64,000 bases of DNA, taken from positions 37,083,368-37,147,367 of the forward strand of contig NC_072791.1 in NCBI RefSeq assembly GCF_028583425.1. The letters are read 5' to 3'. Positions 19,135 to 30,299 of the stretch are shown here, piece after piece. The DNA is from Eublepharis macularius. Its lineage: Eukaryota > Chordata > Lepidosauria > Squamata > Eublepharidae. Position 1 is the stretch's first letter. Each line of letters begins with the position of its first letter. The notes beneath the pieces were generated by a model. That model was not told the DNA's origin and made no database searches. It worked only from the letters and a program-made list of their open reading frames with translations. The position numbers and the translations under genes are program-made.

Positions 19135-20180
19135 ATATGAATAACTCTGAACATCTGCTTGGCAAACAGAAGGTCCAAGGTTCAATCCCTGGCATCTCTA
19201 GTTAAAAAGATTAAGTGGTGGGTGGTGTGAAAGACCTCTGCTTAGACATGGGCACAAACCATGAAAAAATGAACCATGTGGTTAGTGAAAACTCCACCAA
19301 CTCCCACAAACTGGGGCAAGTTTATGAACTGGTTCGTGGGTTTTAAACACTCCTTTCCGGCTGCTTAGCAGTGGCAGGGAAAAGGGCATTTAAACCCCCA
19401 GATCAGCTGCTTGTCAGGGAGATCTCCGACAAGCAGCTGATCATTTAAACAGCGGGGCTATTTAAATGGCCTCTCCCAGAAGCGGGGAATGGCCATTTAA
19501 ACTGTGGGTGTGGCTTGGCTGGCTTGCTGGGATTTCCTGGACGGTCAGACAAGCCCCATTCACAGTTTAAATGACCATTTCCCCACCACTCCAAGGGGTG
19601 GGGAACTGGCCATTTAAACAGAAGGGCTTGGCTGGCCGACTGGGAATTTCCCTGGCCAGCCAAGCTCCACCCACTCTTTAAATGGCCATTTCCCCACTGC
19701 TCGGCCATTTAAACAGCAGGGCTTGGCTTGCCAGCCGGGAACTCCTGGCTGGCCAGCCAGGCGGGGAAATAGCCATTTAAACTGCAGGTGGGGCTTGGCT
19801 GGCCAGCCCAGAACTCCTGGCTGGGCAGTCAAGCCCCACTGTTCAAATGATCAGCTGCTGGTCAGGGATCTCCCTGACCAGCAGCTGATCCGCGGATTTA
19901 AATGCCCCTTTCCCTGCTGCCTTGCAGCGGCAGGGAAGGAGGCATTGCTCTTTAAAATGAACCAAACGAACCAGTAGACCGGTTCGTGGAAGTTCATGGA
20001 AAGGAGCTTCTATGAACCACTGGTTCGTAAACCATGAACCAGGCTGGTTCGTGGGTTTTTTTTAATTCATATTCTGGTTCATACCCATCTCTATTTGGGA
20101 CCCCAGAGAACCACTGCCTGAGTAGCCAATACCAACCTTGAAGGCCTGATGGTGTGATTCAGTGTAAGGCATGCACACGT
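19135..20180 (+). mobile_element. tRNA-derived SINE (family D), split by hAT element
   Basis: CATCTGCTTGGC (A-box) and AGGTTCAATCCCTGGC (B-box) at 19150-19195, then GTGAAAGACCTCTGC, interrupted, then GACCCCAGAGAACCACTGCC and GATTCAGTGTAAGGC after 20094. Same family as 25468-25690 and 60690-60850. Confidence 0.75.
19243..20093. mobile_element. Non-autonomous hAT element (851 bp)
   Basis: The ends TAGACATGGGCACAAACC and GGTTCATACCCATCTCTA match the family. The interior repeats TTTAAATGGCC-type blocks in both orientations and has facing GATCAGCTGCT...AGCAGCTGATC palindromes near each side. No clear 8-bp TSD remains; the host SINE is interrupted cleanly. Confidence 0.78.
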
Positions 20181-20844
20181 GAGGCAGCCATTAGCAGAGC
20201 AAGGAGGGGTAAGGTGAACCAAAGGTAGGTAGAGGTGGAGACAGGGAGTTGAAGCAAAGGCAGAAACAAGATGCTTCCAGCAAGCCAGAACCAGCTAAGG
20301 CAAAACCGGTGCTAGAACAAGGAGGAATGGGATTTCCCCTTCCTCACAAGTCCTTACAGGTACTCTTCATTTGTTTCATTTACAATTGTTGTGGTAAGAT
20401 AATCACTCCCTCAATATAGGCGTAAAGAAGCTACCACTTGTTTATTAAGCTGCTCCATTCAAAATGGAGACACCTAACAAGTATGCAAAAAAAAATCATT
20501 TTTTGTCTTGGAACAAACAAGGCTTAATTGCATCTGCCAATATGCAGGAAAGGCATTTTTGGTAATATGTGTTTGGTTCAATTTTAGACATTTTAATGCA
20601 GATATTATTTCATTGGCTAGTATGACCACTTGTTGATAGATCTAACACACTGCATCCATTGAAATGGCTACCAAACGTGACCTTGTTTAATTAATATGGC
20701 CTCTACACTATTCTGTACTGTTTTAAGCTGCCTTACATATTATTTAGAATGGAAGGAGAGGCTATAAATACCCTAAATAAGGAAATAATTTTGTGAAAAA
20801 TCAAATTTCCAGTATTAAACTCACATTTCTGATACATGCATGTA
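20181..20844. other. Unassigned intergenic sequence
   Basis: No gene or element recognised. Confidence 0.45.
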
Positions 20845-21570
20845 ATCTCTCTTTCATGGGTTCTATGGGGCTAATTTAGGAAGGAAACTTTCACACAGTT
20901 TTAAGCTAAGAAAAATTTTCTTTTTCACCAAATCTTTTAACAATTAGAACAATACGGCTATTTTTTTCTTTTCTTTAACCAAACTCATAAGTGCTACAAA
21001 AACAGAAACGTTAAGCCAACAATGTCTTTGAAACCACTCAAGGTAAGCAAGTTCAATTTGTTGGATCCCACCAAGTAATAGAGCCCTTTTTCACAATCCT
21101 TCCAATTTGAAGCAACTGGAACCCAGACTTCTGTCCTCTTCTTGGGAAATTACAGCCCTGCAAGAACAATACAATCCCAGTAATAACAACACAACACTCA
21201 TACACCACTTTTAGTCACTGTCGTTGACATACAACATTTCTGATTACTTTATTCAAGGTGATAAGAGCACACTAATTATGGCCGAATCCACATTTACCCG
21301 GCACAGCGCTAAGCAGGCGGAGTGAGAGAGTCTTTCTGGCGTGTTTTATGATGTCATCACACCACGAGAGAGGCATCATGGTGCGATGACATCATAAATC
21401 GCGCCAGAAAGACACTCTCACTCCGCCTCCTTAGCGCTGTACCGGTAAGTGTGGATTTGGCCTATTATCAAGCTCCCTAGCAACTGGCTTCTTCCTCAGC
21501 TGCCTTGCTCTCTAGCTACTGACTCCGCCCTCTTGGCTAAAACCAATTAGGTCATAGGGATTACACATGA
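20845..21570 (+). repeat. Dispersed repeat, paired with 12695-13104, split by a MITE
   Basis: Collinear and in the same orientation as the first copy, with the 183-bp MITE 21280-21462 interrupting it between TAATTAT and TATCAAGCTCCC. This makes the MITE the younger insertion. Confidence 0.65.
21280..21462. mobile_element. Palindromic MITE (183 bp)
   Basis: Near-perfect inverted repeat: GGCCGAATCCACATTTACC left, GGTAAGTGTGGATTTGGCC right, with inner arms meeting around 21371. TAT flanks both sides (21277-21279, 21463-21465). The interior has TGATGTCATC, AGCGCT and GCGCCAGAAAGA blocks in both orientations. Confidence 0.8.
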
Positions 21571-22620
21571 ACAACACTTCCCTTTTCTGAGGAACTTTAT
21601 GTCAAACATATTTTGCCTATACAAAAGGGTGAGAAAAATGAATGAAAAAGATCGCAAATCATGCTGAGCAAACTGTTGGCTCGTAGCTTTATTTGTTAAT
21701 ACCTCCATTTAGCCCTTGTCTGGGTCTCCAACTTTAATTTTTTTTTTTGGTCAGGTACCATTTTTTTCAGTTGGGATTGCCAACTATTCTCTTTTATTAT
21801 CCTTGAGACATGCTTTAAATTTTGTCCATTGATTTCCTTTTCTTTGTAATTGGATGAAGTGATTGGAATATCTTTTATAATACTTCACAGCCTGTATTTT
21901 AATTAAATGTGAAATCATACTCTAAGAGCCCCACTGAAATTTCAAAGGGTAATAAAAAATATGACTGGATGAGATATGGCGATACCGGTCCCTCATACGG
22001 ACTTTAATAAAAGCCTTTTTCTTAGCAGATGGCTATCTTTCTATATGCCTACATAGACAAGCTATTATGTTTAAGATGTTCATGTGACTTATACATGCAT
22101 ATTCACGCTCTATAGACTAGCAGTGAACCTTCATCAAGAGGTCTTCTCTTTCCTGCTGTTGTGCCACCTTCAGGGAGCAGATCATTTGCTTCAATTATTT
22201 CTTCCTGTTTTTACAGTAAAGTTAAATGTTGATTGATATATGGTTGGCTGGAAAGAAAAGATAGAAGTCATGATGATGTTTGAAGCCCTGGGAATGAAAT
22301 AACAGCCATTTGAAACAGCCAGACAACTTTCACATTTTAGTAGCATTACTCAGACTTGTTTCTCAGTAGTGGATCTTTTAACTAGCAACACTTCCAAAAT
22401 CTTCCTTGTTAAGAATCATGAAGAGAAGGTACATCAACAAGTAAATGTATGATAATCACAAGGAAGAACTGCAATTTGAAAGTGAAACTGCTCTTGCAAA
22501 GAGGCTGAATTGGGTCTGCATTTGTTCTCAGACGATGGAGCAAAGCACAAGAGAGTGAGACATCAATAACTAGATCTTCCCCAAATTTATAAACTTCTAA
22601 GAGTAGCTTCATAGGGGTCC
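21571..22620. other. Unassigned intergenic sequence
   Basis: AT-rich; no gene or element recognised. Confidence 0.45.
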
Positions 22621-22621
22621 A

Positions 22622-22812
22622 ATTAGGATGCCAATTCCTGGAGATTTGGGGGTGGACCCTGAAGTGGATAGGGTTGAGGAAGGAAGGGTATAATGCCATA
22701 GATTCCACTATCCAGAGCAGCCATTTTCTGCAGGGGAAATGATCTCTGTAGCCTGGAGATGAGTTGTAATTCCCGGAGATCTCTAGGCCCCACCCAAAGG
22801 TTGTCAAGAGTG
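22622..22812 (+). repeat. Dispersed repeat family T, copy 2
   Basis: ATGCCAATTCCTGGAGATTT at the left, ATAATGCCATAGATTCC, GATCTCTGTAGCCTGGAGAT and CCACCCAAAGGTTGTCAA at the right. Same order as copies 1 and 3. The two ends are roughly inverted. Confidence 0.65.
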
Positions 22813-25465
22813 TGACTCTTCCCCTCATGTGGTTTTGCCATTTGAAACCTACACCCTCCATGTACACATACACATATATATTAACCTTCAGTGGGAAAAT
22901 ATATGAGAATAGAACATGAGGTGAAATCACCCAATTTGGCTTCAATGGACTTTATACCTTGTGCAACACCTTACATTTATTTCCCGAGTTAATACAATGA
23001 CTTTCAAGTTTAGAATGGATGCACTCACACAAGCAGTCTCTGGTGTTATGTATAAGATATTTTCACCCTGCTTCTCACTTTTTTAGGCATGCAAGAACTA
23101 TTCCAGTGTGGGCACCTGTTCTTTTTTGACCACAGTGTTTTCAGAACTCATATTGGATATATGTCATATGCACAATCTATAATTGTCTTGTACTTGTTGT
23201 GACATTTAGAGCAAAAGCTGGGTTGTATAGTTTTTTAATCTGTTCGTGGAAATAAGCTGCTGACTATACAAAAAATGTTCTTGGTATCCACCACGTTTTT
23301 TGTTCTCTGATCCAAACTCAATACCAAATGGAAACAATTAAAGACTCATAAATGTCAATTATCCCTGGTAGCTAGTAAATACTAGCAGTAAGCTTGTCTT
23401 TGGGATGCTCTGCTAAATATACAGTGCACTTATGTTATTCACTTGATTCAGCCTGGCTCTGTGGTCAGGAGTGTTGAATTTCCTACATATATTTGGTGAG
23501 AGTGGTTCAGCAAAGTAAGCTTTCTTGGATTTTGTCAGTGGCAGTCTGTGCGCCCTGATCTGGAGCTAAAATAAAATTCTACTTCTATCATTCGGAAAGG
23601 TGTCTCATTTTCAGGTTCTAAGAACACACATCCATAAGGAGGTGTTTTTGTTTTGTCTGGGATTTGTTTGCTTCTAGAAGCAAAGGTCAATGGAAAATCA
23701 ATTTCGTCGGCAAAAATTAATGTGTTGAGGTTAATTTCCAAATAAAGACATTAACATAAATACAGAATGGCATACCTCCTTGGAAACATCAGGCATGCAG
23801 GTGCACAGAAGTAAAACCATGATACAGACAGGATCTTAATGCAGCCACGAATATGGTTGTTTTCAGATGGCTTTTGCAGGGCTCTATCAGGGTGCACATA
23901 TGTATCAATAACATGAGCTGAAGGAATAAAATGTACATATTCCAATTCTCAATTTAATTTTAAAAATCTTCCTAGTTCAACTGTAAATCAGATTTAGGGC
24001 AGAAAAACAACAAGAATAAAAGAACAGGGGAAATGTGCTCATTTTTATTCAGCGAAAGGAGAAAAAACTACAATGTACATTGAATTCTCAATAAAAGTTC
24101 ATACTCAAATTAAATTTTCTCCAGACGAGTGGTAGTGACATAATCTTTAATATCAGATCCTTACTCTTCAAAGCCCTTTGACCTTTTGAGGTTCCTAGTG
24201 GGTCAGTTAGCACTCCTAATAGTATTTTCATTCATTTGTTAGTATTCCTGAGTAGTTGGTTCATCAGTGACAGAAGAACTCAGGAGAACTGTAATGAAAG
24301 AGGAAATCATTTGCCTCTGGGGCATAGAAACAGAACCATAGTGGTGGTATCAAAATCTCATTACATCACGTGTGACTGGAAGTCTGTGTGAAATGAAAAA
24401 GGAACCCTACTCCTTTTCCCAATTAGTGGAAGACAAAATGAATTCCGCCCATTCAAACTAATTGAAAACAAGAGACACAGAAAGGTGAGCAAAGATGAAG
24501 ATTGCTTAGCACAATCAACTAAACAAAAGATGGCATGCATCCGTCAGTGGAACATTGTGTGACAAGGAGATGGTCCGGCTCTATTTGTACTGCTAAAGTT
24601 CATCCCAAGCTTTCATATTATAAAACCTATTAATATTGGGCAAGAGATCAACGGGAATGTTAATGTGCACATTCTGACATTCCCTACCTAGCATCTCCAT
24701 GGACTCTTGTTCCCTCGGTACTTTGAATCTTTTATTTCTTGTCTGGCTGTAGCAGAATGAAGCCAGGTACAGGGAACTGTCCTTTGATCTTAGCTTGTAT
24801 TTGTTCTTCTATATCATGGCATGATGGTCAACATTTAGTTTAAGTCCCATTGATTTCATTGGGATAGATTTAGATATGAGATTCATCTTCCTACTGAAAT
24901 AAATGAGACTTGGAAGTACTTAGCATCAGTGAGATTGCTACTTCAGGAAACAGTGAAAATCTTTCCAGTTGAAATCAAAATCTCAGAGAGCAGAACTGTC
25001 AAAGACCCCATTCTTGTGAAACTGGAGAACCATTACCAGTTGGAGAAGACACTGTGCAGTGAGATTGGCAGCCAATGTCATGTGGTGTAGAGAAACATTA
25101 TGTGTCCATGTGTTTCTTTATTATATTTTCTATAATGTTTCTTGGTCAAAATTGGCTCCAAAACAGATCCACAAGACAGTAAAACCTATACAAAGAGCAT
25201 TCAAATGTAAGATAACTGTGTCACTCACCACGGAGAGGATTCTCGGTGGAGCTGAATCAGGCATGAGGGAAGGATATCTTAACTGTTTCCCGCTCTTCCT
25301 CTGATGTACTTACAGATGATGAAAACTGGAAACAGTGAGGGCTTTTATATATGGACATATCTAGGCATACAAAGGGGTCCCTAGCTGTTTCATACCTTTC
25401 ATTTGATGGCAGTTGGAAGGTGGAGACTGAAGTTTATATACAGATTTATATTCTTGCAGGAGGAG
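22813..25465. other. Unassigned mostly unique sequence
   Basis: No coding frame with recognisable homology and no clear repeat over 2.6 kb. The part 24590-24720 (TTATAAAACCTATTAATATTGG and flanks) has the texture of conserved non-coding DNA, but nothing in the sequence alone proves it. Confidence 0.45.
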
Positions 25466-25467
25466 AC

Positions 25468-25690
25468 CCTAGATTTATGGTCAGGCACATTCCTTTCATA
25501 CCCAAGATCTCAAGTTCAGTCTCCAGTTAAGAGGTTATCAGACAGTAAGCCTGGGATAGGTCTCTGCTGGATACTTTAGAGAACCACAGTGGATCAGAAT
25601 AGCCAAGCCTGAGCTAGGTGGAGCATTGCTCTCTGTTCAGTATATGGCAGCTTGATATATTCACTCAGCCCCCAAGACGTGTGAGCCATA
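25468..25690 (+). mobile_element. tRNA-derived SINE (family D), degenerate
   Basis: TCAAGTTCAGTCTCCAGTTAA, then ATAGGTCTCTGCTGGA, AGAGAACCACAG and TTCAGTATATGGCAGCTTGA follow the order of family D. Confidence 0.55.
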
Positions 25691-26009
25691 TTCTTTTATC
25701 CCGCTTTATTCTTTATTTTTAAATGCTTTCTAGCCTCCATGACTGGAAAGACACTGAAAAATTTGATGGCAGAAATGCTATTAGGAACAGAGAAATATAC
25801 CAGCCAGCATATATCCATTCTGTTTTTCAGCTCTTGCATACTCTGTGTCTATATATCAAGTGTTTGCAAAGGCTGCCTCTTTTTCTTCCTTCTCGTTCAC
25901 AAACACAATATTTATTATGTACATCAATTTAGCTGAGCCTTTGTTATCATAATAGAGTTGGAAAGACATCCCCATATAAAGACCACCACTGCAAAGATGA
26001 AAATGTTGC

Positions 26010-26200
26010 CTATGTAGCAATAACAGACAGCTGCTGCAGCATAATGGTTAAGTAGTTGGGCTGCAAATCAGGTCTCTGTTGGATCAAATCCCATGACTGC
26101 TACAAGCTCAGCAGTGGCCTTGGCTATGCCACTCCTCTCAGCCCGAGCTCCCCAGCTTGAGTGTGGGGATAACAACAACAATAATAACATTGGTTTTGTC
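26010..26200 (+). mobile_element. tRNA-derived SINE (family B-like)
   Basis: GCAGCATAATGGTTAAGTAG (A-box region), GGATCAAATCCCATGAC (B-box-like) and GAGTGTGGGGATAACAACAA. It resembles 61790-61935 more than copies 17903 and 41269. Confidence 0.6.
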
Positions 26201-26389
26201 CCCTTTCCTTCCCCTTTTAAATCCACCCACCATTTCCTTCCTTTTTAATATAATAAACATTATTTCCATAAAGACATTTATGACTTCTTTAATACACTGC
26301 CTTTCTTTAGGATATGTCGTGGAATCTCTCCCCTAACTGCCAGATCGATGCTACAAAATGTGCTAAAAGTTATTTTCCAGGGTTTCCAC

Positions 26390-27087
26390 TAGAGATGGGC
26401 ATAATCGTCATTATGATAGAAAAATACGATAATGGCGTTCGCGCGATCGGGACCCGGTGGATCGGTGCCATCCACGGCAATCATTCCAGCGTTTGGGGGG
26501 GGGGCTTCATTGGGGCTTGATCAGAGTGATCGGTATCTGATCGGAGATCCAGTCACTCCGGCACCAGTAAACTATTCCCCTGGCAACAGAGCCAGGGGAA
26601 TGCCTGAGCTGAGTTTGCCCTCCTTCTGTCACCCTGGAAACCCGAATGGAAGCCCAGCTTGCCTTGATCAGCAGGGCTTCCTTCCAACCACGGAGCAACA
26701 ACACACTCACCAGTTGGGAGAAGACAGCCAGGGGAGGGAGGGGGAAGGGGGTGTTCTGTAGCCAAGGGCACTCCAAACGTTTTTTGCTTTTTTAAAAAAC
26801 GGGGCTTTGTAGGAGGAATGGCTGTTTTTCTGTCTGTCACTCTCTGTTTTTAACCTGCTTTTAAAACACTGTATTTTGCGGGAAAACCTCATTCACGGGC
26901 GGCTCTGTGTGTGTGTTTAAATTATGCTTTTGGAAGACTGGTTGCTTGCTTTTAAAATTGGGTGGGGAGGAATGGAGGATTCTGTCCCTGCTTTTTTTAA
27001 AAAGCTGGCTGAAACATGTTAATGGGCTGTCTCTCTATATATATTTGGAGAGGCAGGGACGAGTTAAAAACTCCCCCCCTCTGTTCT

Positions 27088-27146
<59 letters not shown>

Positions 27147-27546
27147 TGAACGTCCCCTCCCTGAGGGGAGGCAGCTCGTCGCTGGATTAAAAACTCCCCC
27201 CTGCCCTAAGTGTATGTGAAAGTCCCCTCCCTGAGGGGAGGCGGCTCGTCGCCGGGTTAAAAACTCCCCCCCTGCTCTGTGTGTGTGTGTGTGAACGTCC
27301 CCTCCCTGAGGGGAGGTGGCTTGTCACCGACTCCTTGTTCCCGCCAGACCCGGTGGTTGCCACCACCACCCACCTTCCCACATAGCTGGGAACAGCGGGG
27401 CACCCCTCCACTTTGGCCTCCCCGATCCCCGATCCACGGATTGGAAACGGGAGATGACCAGTGTGCATCAGTGATTTGAGGTCATTGCCAGCGCCAATCC
27501 CCGATCACCTTGATCGGTAATTTTTTTTGGATTGTGCCCACCTCTA
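26390..27546. mobile_element. Non-autonomous hAT element, GATC-rich subfamily, perfect TSD
   Basis: 1157 bp with ends TAGAGATGGGCATAATCG and GATTGTGCCCACCTCTA and identical 8-bp TSD GTTTCCAC (26382-26389, 27547-27554). The subterminal regions are rich in CGATC/GATCGG rather than GAACC. The left interior (26570-26770) is related to 5015-5230 of the full-length hAT and, inverted, to 51290-51500. The right part holds the (TG)n run and hairpin repeats. Confidence 0.88.
27091..27330 (+). repeat. (TG)n run and three hairpin-bearing repeats inside hAT
   Basis: TG x27 at 27091-27144. The block CCCCTCCCTGAGGGGAGG, itself a hairpin, recurs at about 27154, 27224 and 27299, each followed by GG(C/T)GGCT(C/T)GTC and TTAAAAACTCCCC. 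Confidence 0.85.
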
Positions 27547-27689
27547 GTTTCCACTCTGTTACTTTGTTATTGTATTAGAACTGAGCTGGAAATGTACCTT
27601 CTCTGCAAGTCTGTCTCAAAATACCTGAGTGATGGCACCCAATTTCCTGGGTGCTTTCCAGGGAAAACTTGGTCTAAGGGAGTTTTGAG

Positions 27690-27920
27690 CAAGAAAAGTC
27701 ACCTTTAGTGTACTGTCAGACTAAGATCTGGGAGATTTGGGTTCGAATCCCTGCTCTGCCATGCAAGCTCGCTTGAACCAGCCATACTTTCTCATTCTAA
27801 TCCACAGAAGAGTTGTGAGGATAAATGGAGGAGAGGAGAATTATGTAACATGCTTTAGATCCCCATTGGGGAGAAAGGCGGAGTATAAATAAAGTAAACT
27901 AAATAAATAAAATAAAAATA
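27690..27920 (+). mobile_element. tRNA-derived SINE (family A), well kept
   Basis: GGGTTCGAATCCCTGCTCTG is a tRNA-like B-box. The body GAGTTGTGAGGATAAA-type follows, then CCCCATTGGGGAGAAAGG and GAGTATAAATAAAGTAAAC with an A-rich tail. It serves here as the reference copy for family A. Confidence 0.82.
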
Positions 27921-27999
27921 GAAAAGTTTCTTTCTGACACAACTATTAATTCTAAGAGGGATTGTCCCAGGATATTAGTTGTCTGCCATGAGTTTTCAT

Positions 28000-28190
28000 T
28001 ACAGCAATATCTTATCACTGTAAGGGCATTCATTAAAGCCAGCAGCTCATTAAGTCCTGAAATATTATTAGTGGTGTGAAATGCTGTTTGTTTTTAATTA
28101 TTTTTTTTCTGGCAGTAGCTAATGATTGCAGCGGCTTCAAAATTTGCTGATTAAACTGTTCCCTCAATGAAAATCTGCCTTCCTGGGGGA
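28000..28190. promoter_or_regulatory. Candidate conserved non-coding element
   Basis: No repeat hallmarks. Several homeodomain-like ATTA sites (CATTCATTAAAG, CTCATTAAGTCC, TAATTATT, GCTAATGATTGC, CTGATTAAACTG) occur in a stretch of balanced, non-degenerate sequence. Inference only. Confidence 0.3.
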
Positions 28191-29089
28191 AAATATGCTG
28201 CTTGGATAATTCCTCCCCCCCAAACCAAAATGTTCACTGTTGTGTGGAAGTAGTACATAGTAAGGGCACTTTCATATAAGCAGATTTGAGATTAATGAAT
28301 GGCATAGTCAATATTTTGGCTTGGATCCTGCTGAAAATATTCGTTAGTGGAGTGCAACTTTTCCTTCTTTTGCCTCCCACTGCAGCCCTTTCATCAGCAG
28401 AAATCCTCCAGAGGATCCAACCTTTTATTTTCACAGCTAACTTATTTGGAGAAAAAATATATTAACCTTGTTCACAAGGCCTGTTTGCTCTTGAATGAAC
28501 ATTCTGTATAATTCCAGAATGATTTCTTTGCCATTTCAAACAAGCCATATTTTGAGTAGATTTGTATTCATAGAAAGGGTGACATTTAACACAGTGCCTG
28601 GCCTGTTGGTGTATGTTCACAGTTTACTGGCTTGACTGGATTACATATGTCCTAGGGGAATCATATGTAGGCCATGCATAATTCATTTTATTGGTATGTA
28701 TTCAGAACGTATAAATTGTGCCACAGTTCCCAGCTGGCACTGTTAAGAACACAAAAAGAATTTGAGATCCAATTATGAACACTCAGCGAACACTTTCAGC
28801 ATTTGGAGTCTGACAGGCAAAAATGGGCAAGGCTCATACCACCAAAACAGATCCACATTTATCTTCAAGCTCCACTGCAACCCACTGTGCCCCCTGCAAT
28901 ACTGCACGGCATCCCTAGGAGCTGTATTGGGTATGATATGGAGGTTTGCAGTGGGAAGCAGAAAAGGCTAAACTTATGCCCCTCTTGTTCTAGCGGAAGT
29001 TCTGCTGGTGGAAAATAACCATTGAATACATCCCACTAACTTATCAATGAGGCGCTTTCCTTGGTTGACTGAATCCTGGGGGAGTTCTT
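28191..29089. other. Unassigned intergenic sequence
   Basis: No gene or element recognised. Confidence 0.45.
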
Positions 29090-29497
29090 TGTCTCTCTCT
29101 CAAAATGCCAACAGAACTGTCTCTCCCTCACTGTCTGCAAAACTAGAGCTGGGAGCCCCCCTCCCCCCTGCTCTTTGCTTCCTTGTAACAAATTTGGAGC
29201 TCCACACTTGAAAGGAAGACCTGCCTATCAAGCTAAATTGGGCTTAGATTGGGGTTTCCAGGGCAACAGCAGGAGTTCAGACAGAGTTCAGGCAGTCCCT
29301 GCCTCCAGTTGTCAAGGGAATTGATTGCAGGTGCCAGATTATCTGGCTTGACAAACAGCAAGGAACAGCAACAATCAAGGGTTGTAATGACCACCTGTTT
29401 GTTTAGAATGGGGCCTCACGAACAGCTTGTTCATGAACAGCTGATTGGCTTGTTCGTGGCTTTTTAAAGTTCATACTGGTGTTTGTGCCCATCTCTA
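29090..29497 (-). mobile_element. Left-end fragment of the 4849-type hAT family
   Basis: Read on the minus strand it starts TAGAGATGGGCACAAACACC and follows 4849-5200 of the full-length element: GAGGCCCCATT, CAATTCCCTTG, GGCAGGGACTGCCTGAACTC, CCCTGGAAACCCC. The other terminal repeat is not seen, so the left boundary (about 29090) is approximate. Confidence 0.72.
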
Positions 29498-29504
29498 ATT
29501 AAGA

Positions 29505-30240
29505 GTCCAGATCTGAATCATCTTTTGGACTGCAAAAAACAAATCAGGGAACTCAAGGAACCAATCAAGTTATTCAAGAACTTAAAGAACTTAAGAAACA
29601 TCTGAAGAAATCTAGGGAGCCACAAAGAGAAACTGAATCATCACAAGCAGGGCTCATTTTGAGGAGGAACGTGCAGGAACGCAGTTCCGGCAGTTCTCCA
29701 AAGAGGTCACATGTCATGTGGCCCCACCCACCTGACTCTCGGCCATTTGGGGCCCGTTTCAGACTGGATTGGGGCCGAAACGGCCCGGATCGGGCCTCTG
29801 ACAGGTGGTAGATCACTCTCCCACTCAGCAGTGGCCCAATCCTGACCATTCTGGGCCCCTTTTTGGCCATTTTCAGCCCCTTTTGCCATTTTGGGCCCAA
29901 TTTCACCCCTGAATGGCCAGGATTGGGTCCAAAACAGCCAGGATAGGTGACGTCAGGGGGTCTGGCATATGCAAATCAGTTATGCTAATGACACACTTCC
30001 AGTGATGGCAAGGGGTGTGGCATATGCTAATGAGTTATGCTAATGAGTTATGCTAATGAGTCCCTCCAGTTCTTTTTCTACGAAATGACCCCTGATCACA
30101 AGCATTACAAGCAGACTCTTGATCAAGAGCAGAACAAATCTTGAAAATGGAACACAGAAGCAATAATTTGGGCTTCCGTGAAGACTACATGAAGGTTCAA
30201 GGCGACTTTGATCCAGGAGGCCCTCTTTATTAAGATTTTA
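29505..30240 (+). pseudogene. L1 ORF1 N-terminal fragment, split by a hAT element
   Basis: Removing the hAT at 29648-30094 and one TSD copy leaves a charged, helical reading (VIQELKELKKHLKKSREPQR) that runs to EQILKMEHRSNNLGFRE. This matches the end of the L1 ORF1p coiled coil and the NNLRFRG block that opens its RRM domain. The match ends after this block; stops follow at once. The domain order fits an L1, distinct from the copy at 15720, but homology is short. Confidence 0.55.
29648..30094. mobile_element. Non-autonomous hAT element of a second family (CAGGG ends)
   Basis: 447 bp with ends CAGGGCTCATTTTG and CGAAATGACCCCTG, and an identical 8-bp TSD ATCACAAG (29640-29647, 30095-30102). CAGGG ends with 8-bp TSDs are typical of Charlie-type hATs. 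Near its right end TTATGCTAATGAG is repeated. Confidence 0.87.
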
Positions 30241-30299
30241 AGGATTATTGAAGCAAAGATATACTTTGAGTGTATACGCTCTTTTACCCACAATTATGG

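Noticed and set aside
22409..22945. 178-codon minus-strand frame
   Set aside because: It crosses dispersed repeat family T (22622-22812), and the rest shows no homology I recognise.
27720..27760. tRNA genes at the B-box-like sequences of SINEs
   Set aside because: No cloverleaf or acceptor stem; these are SINE heads.
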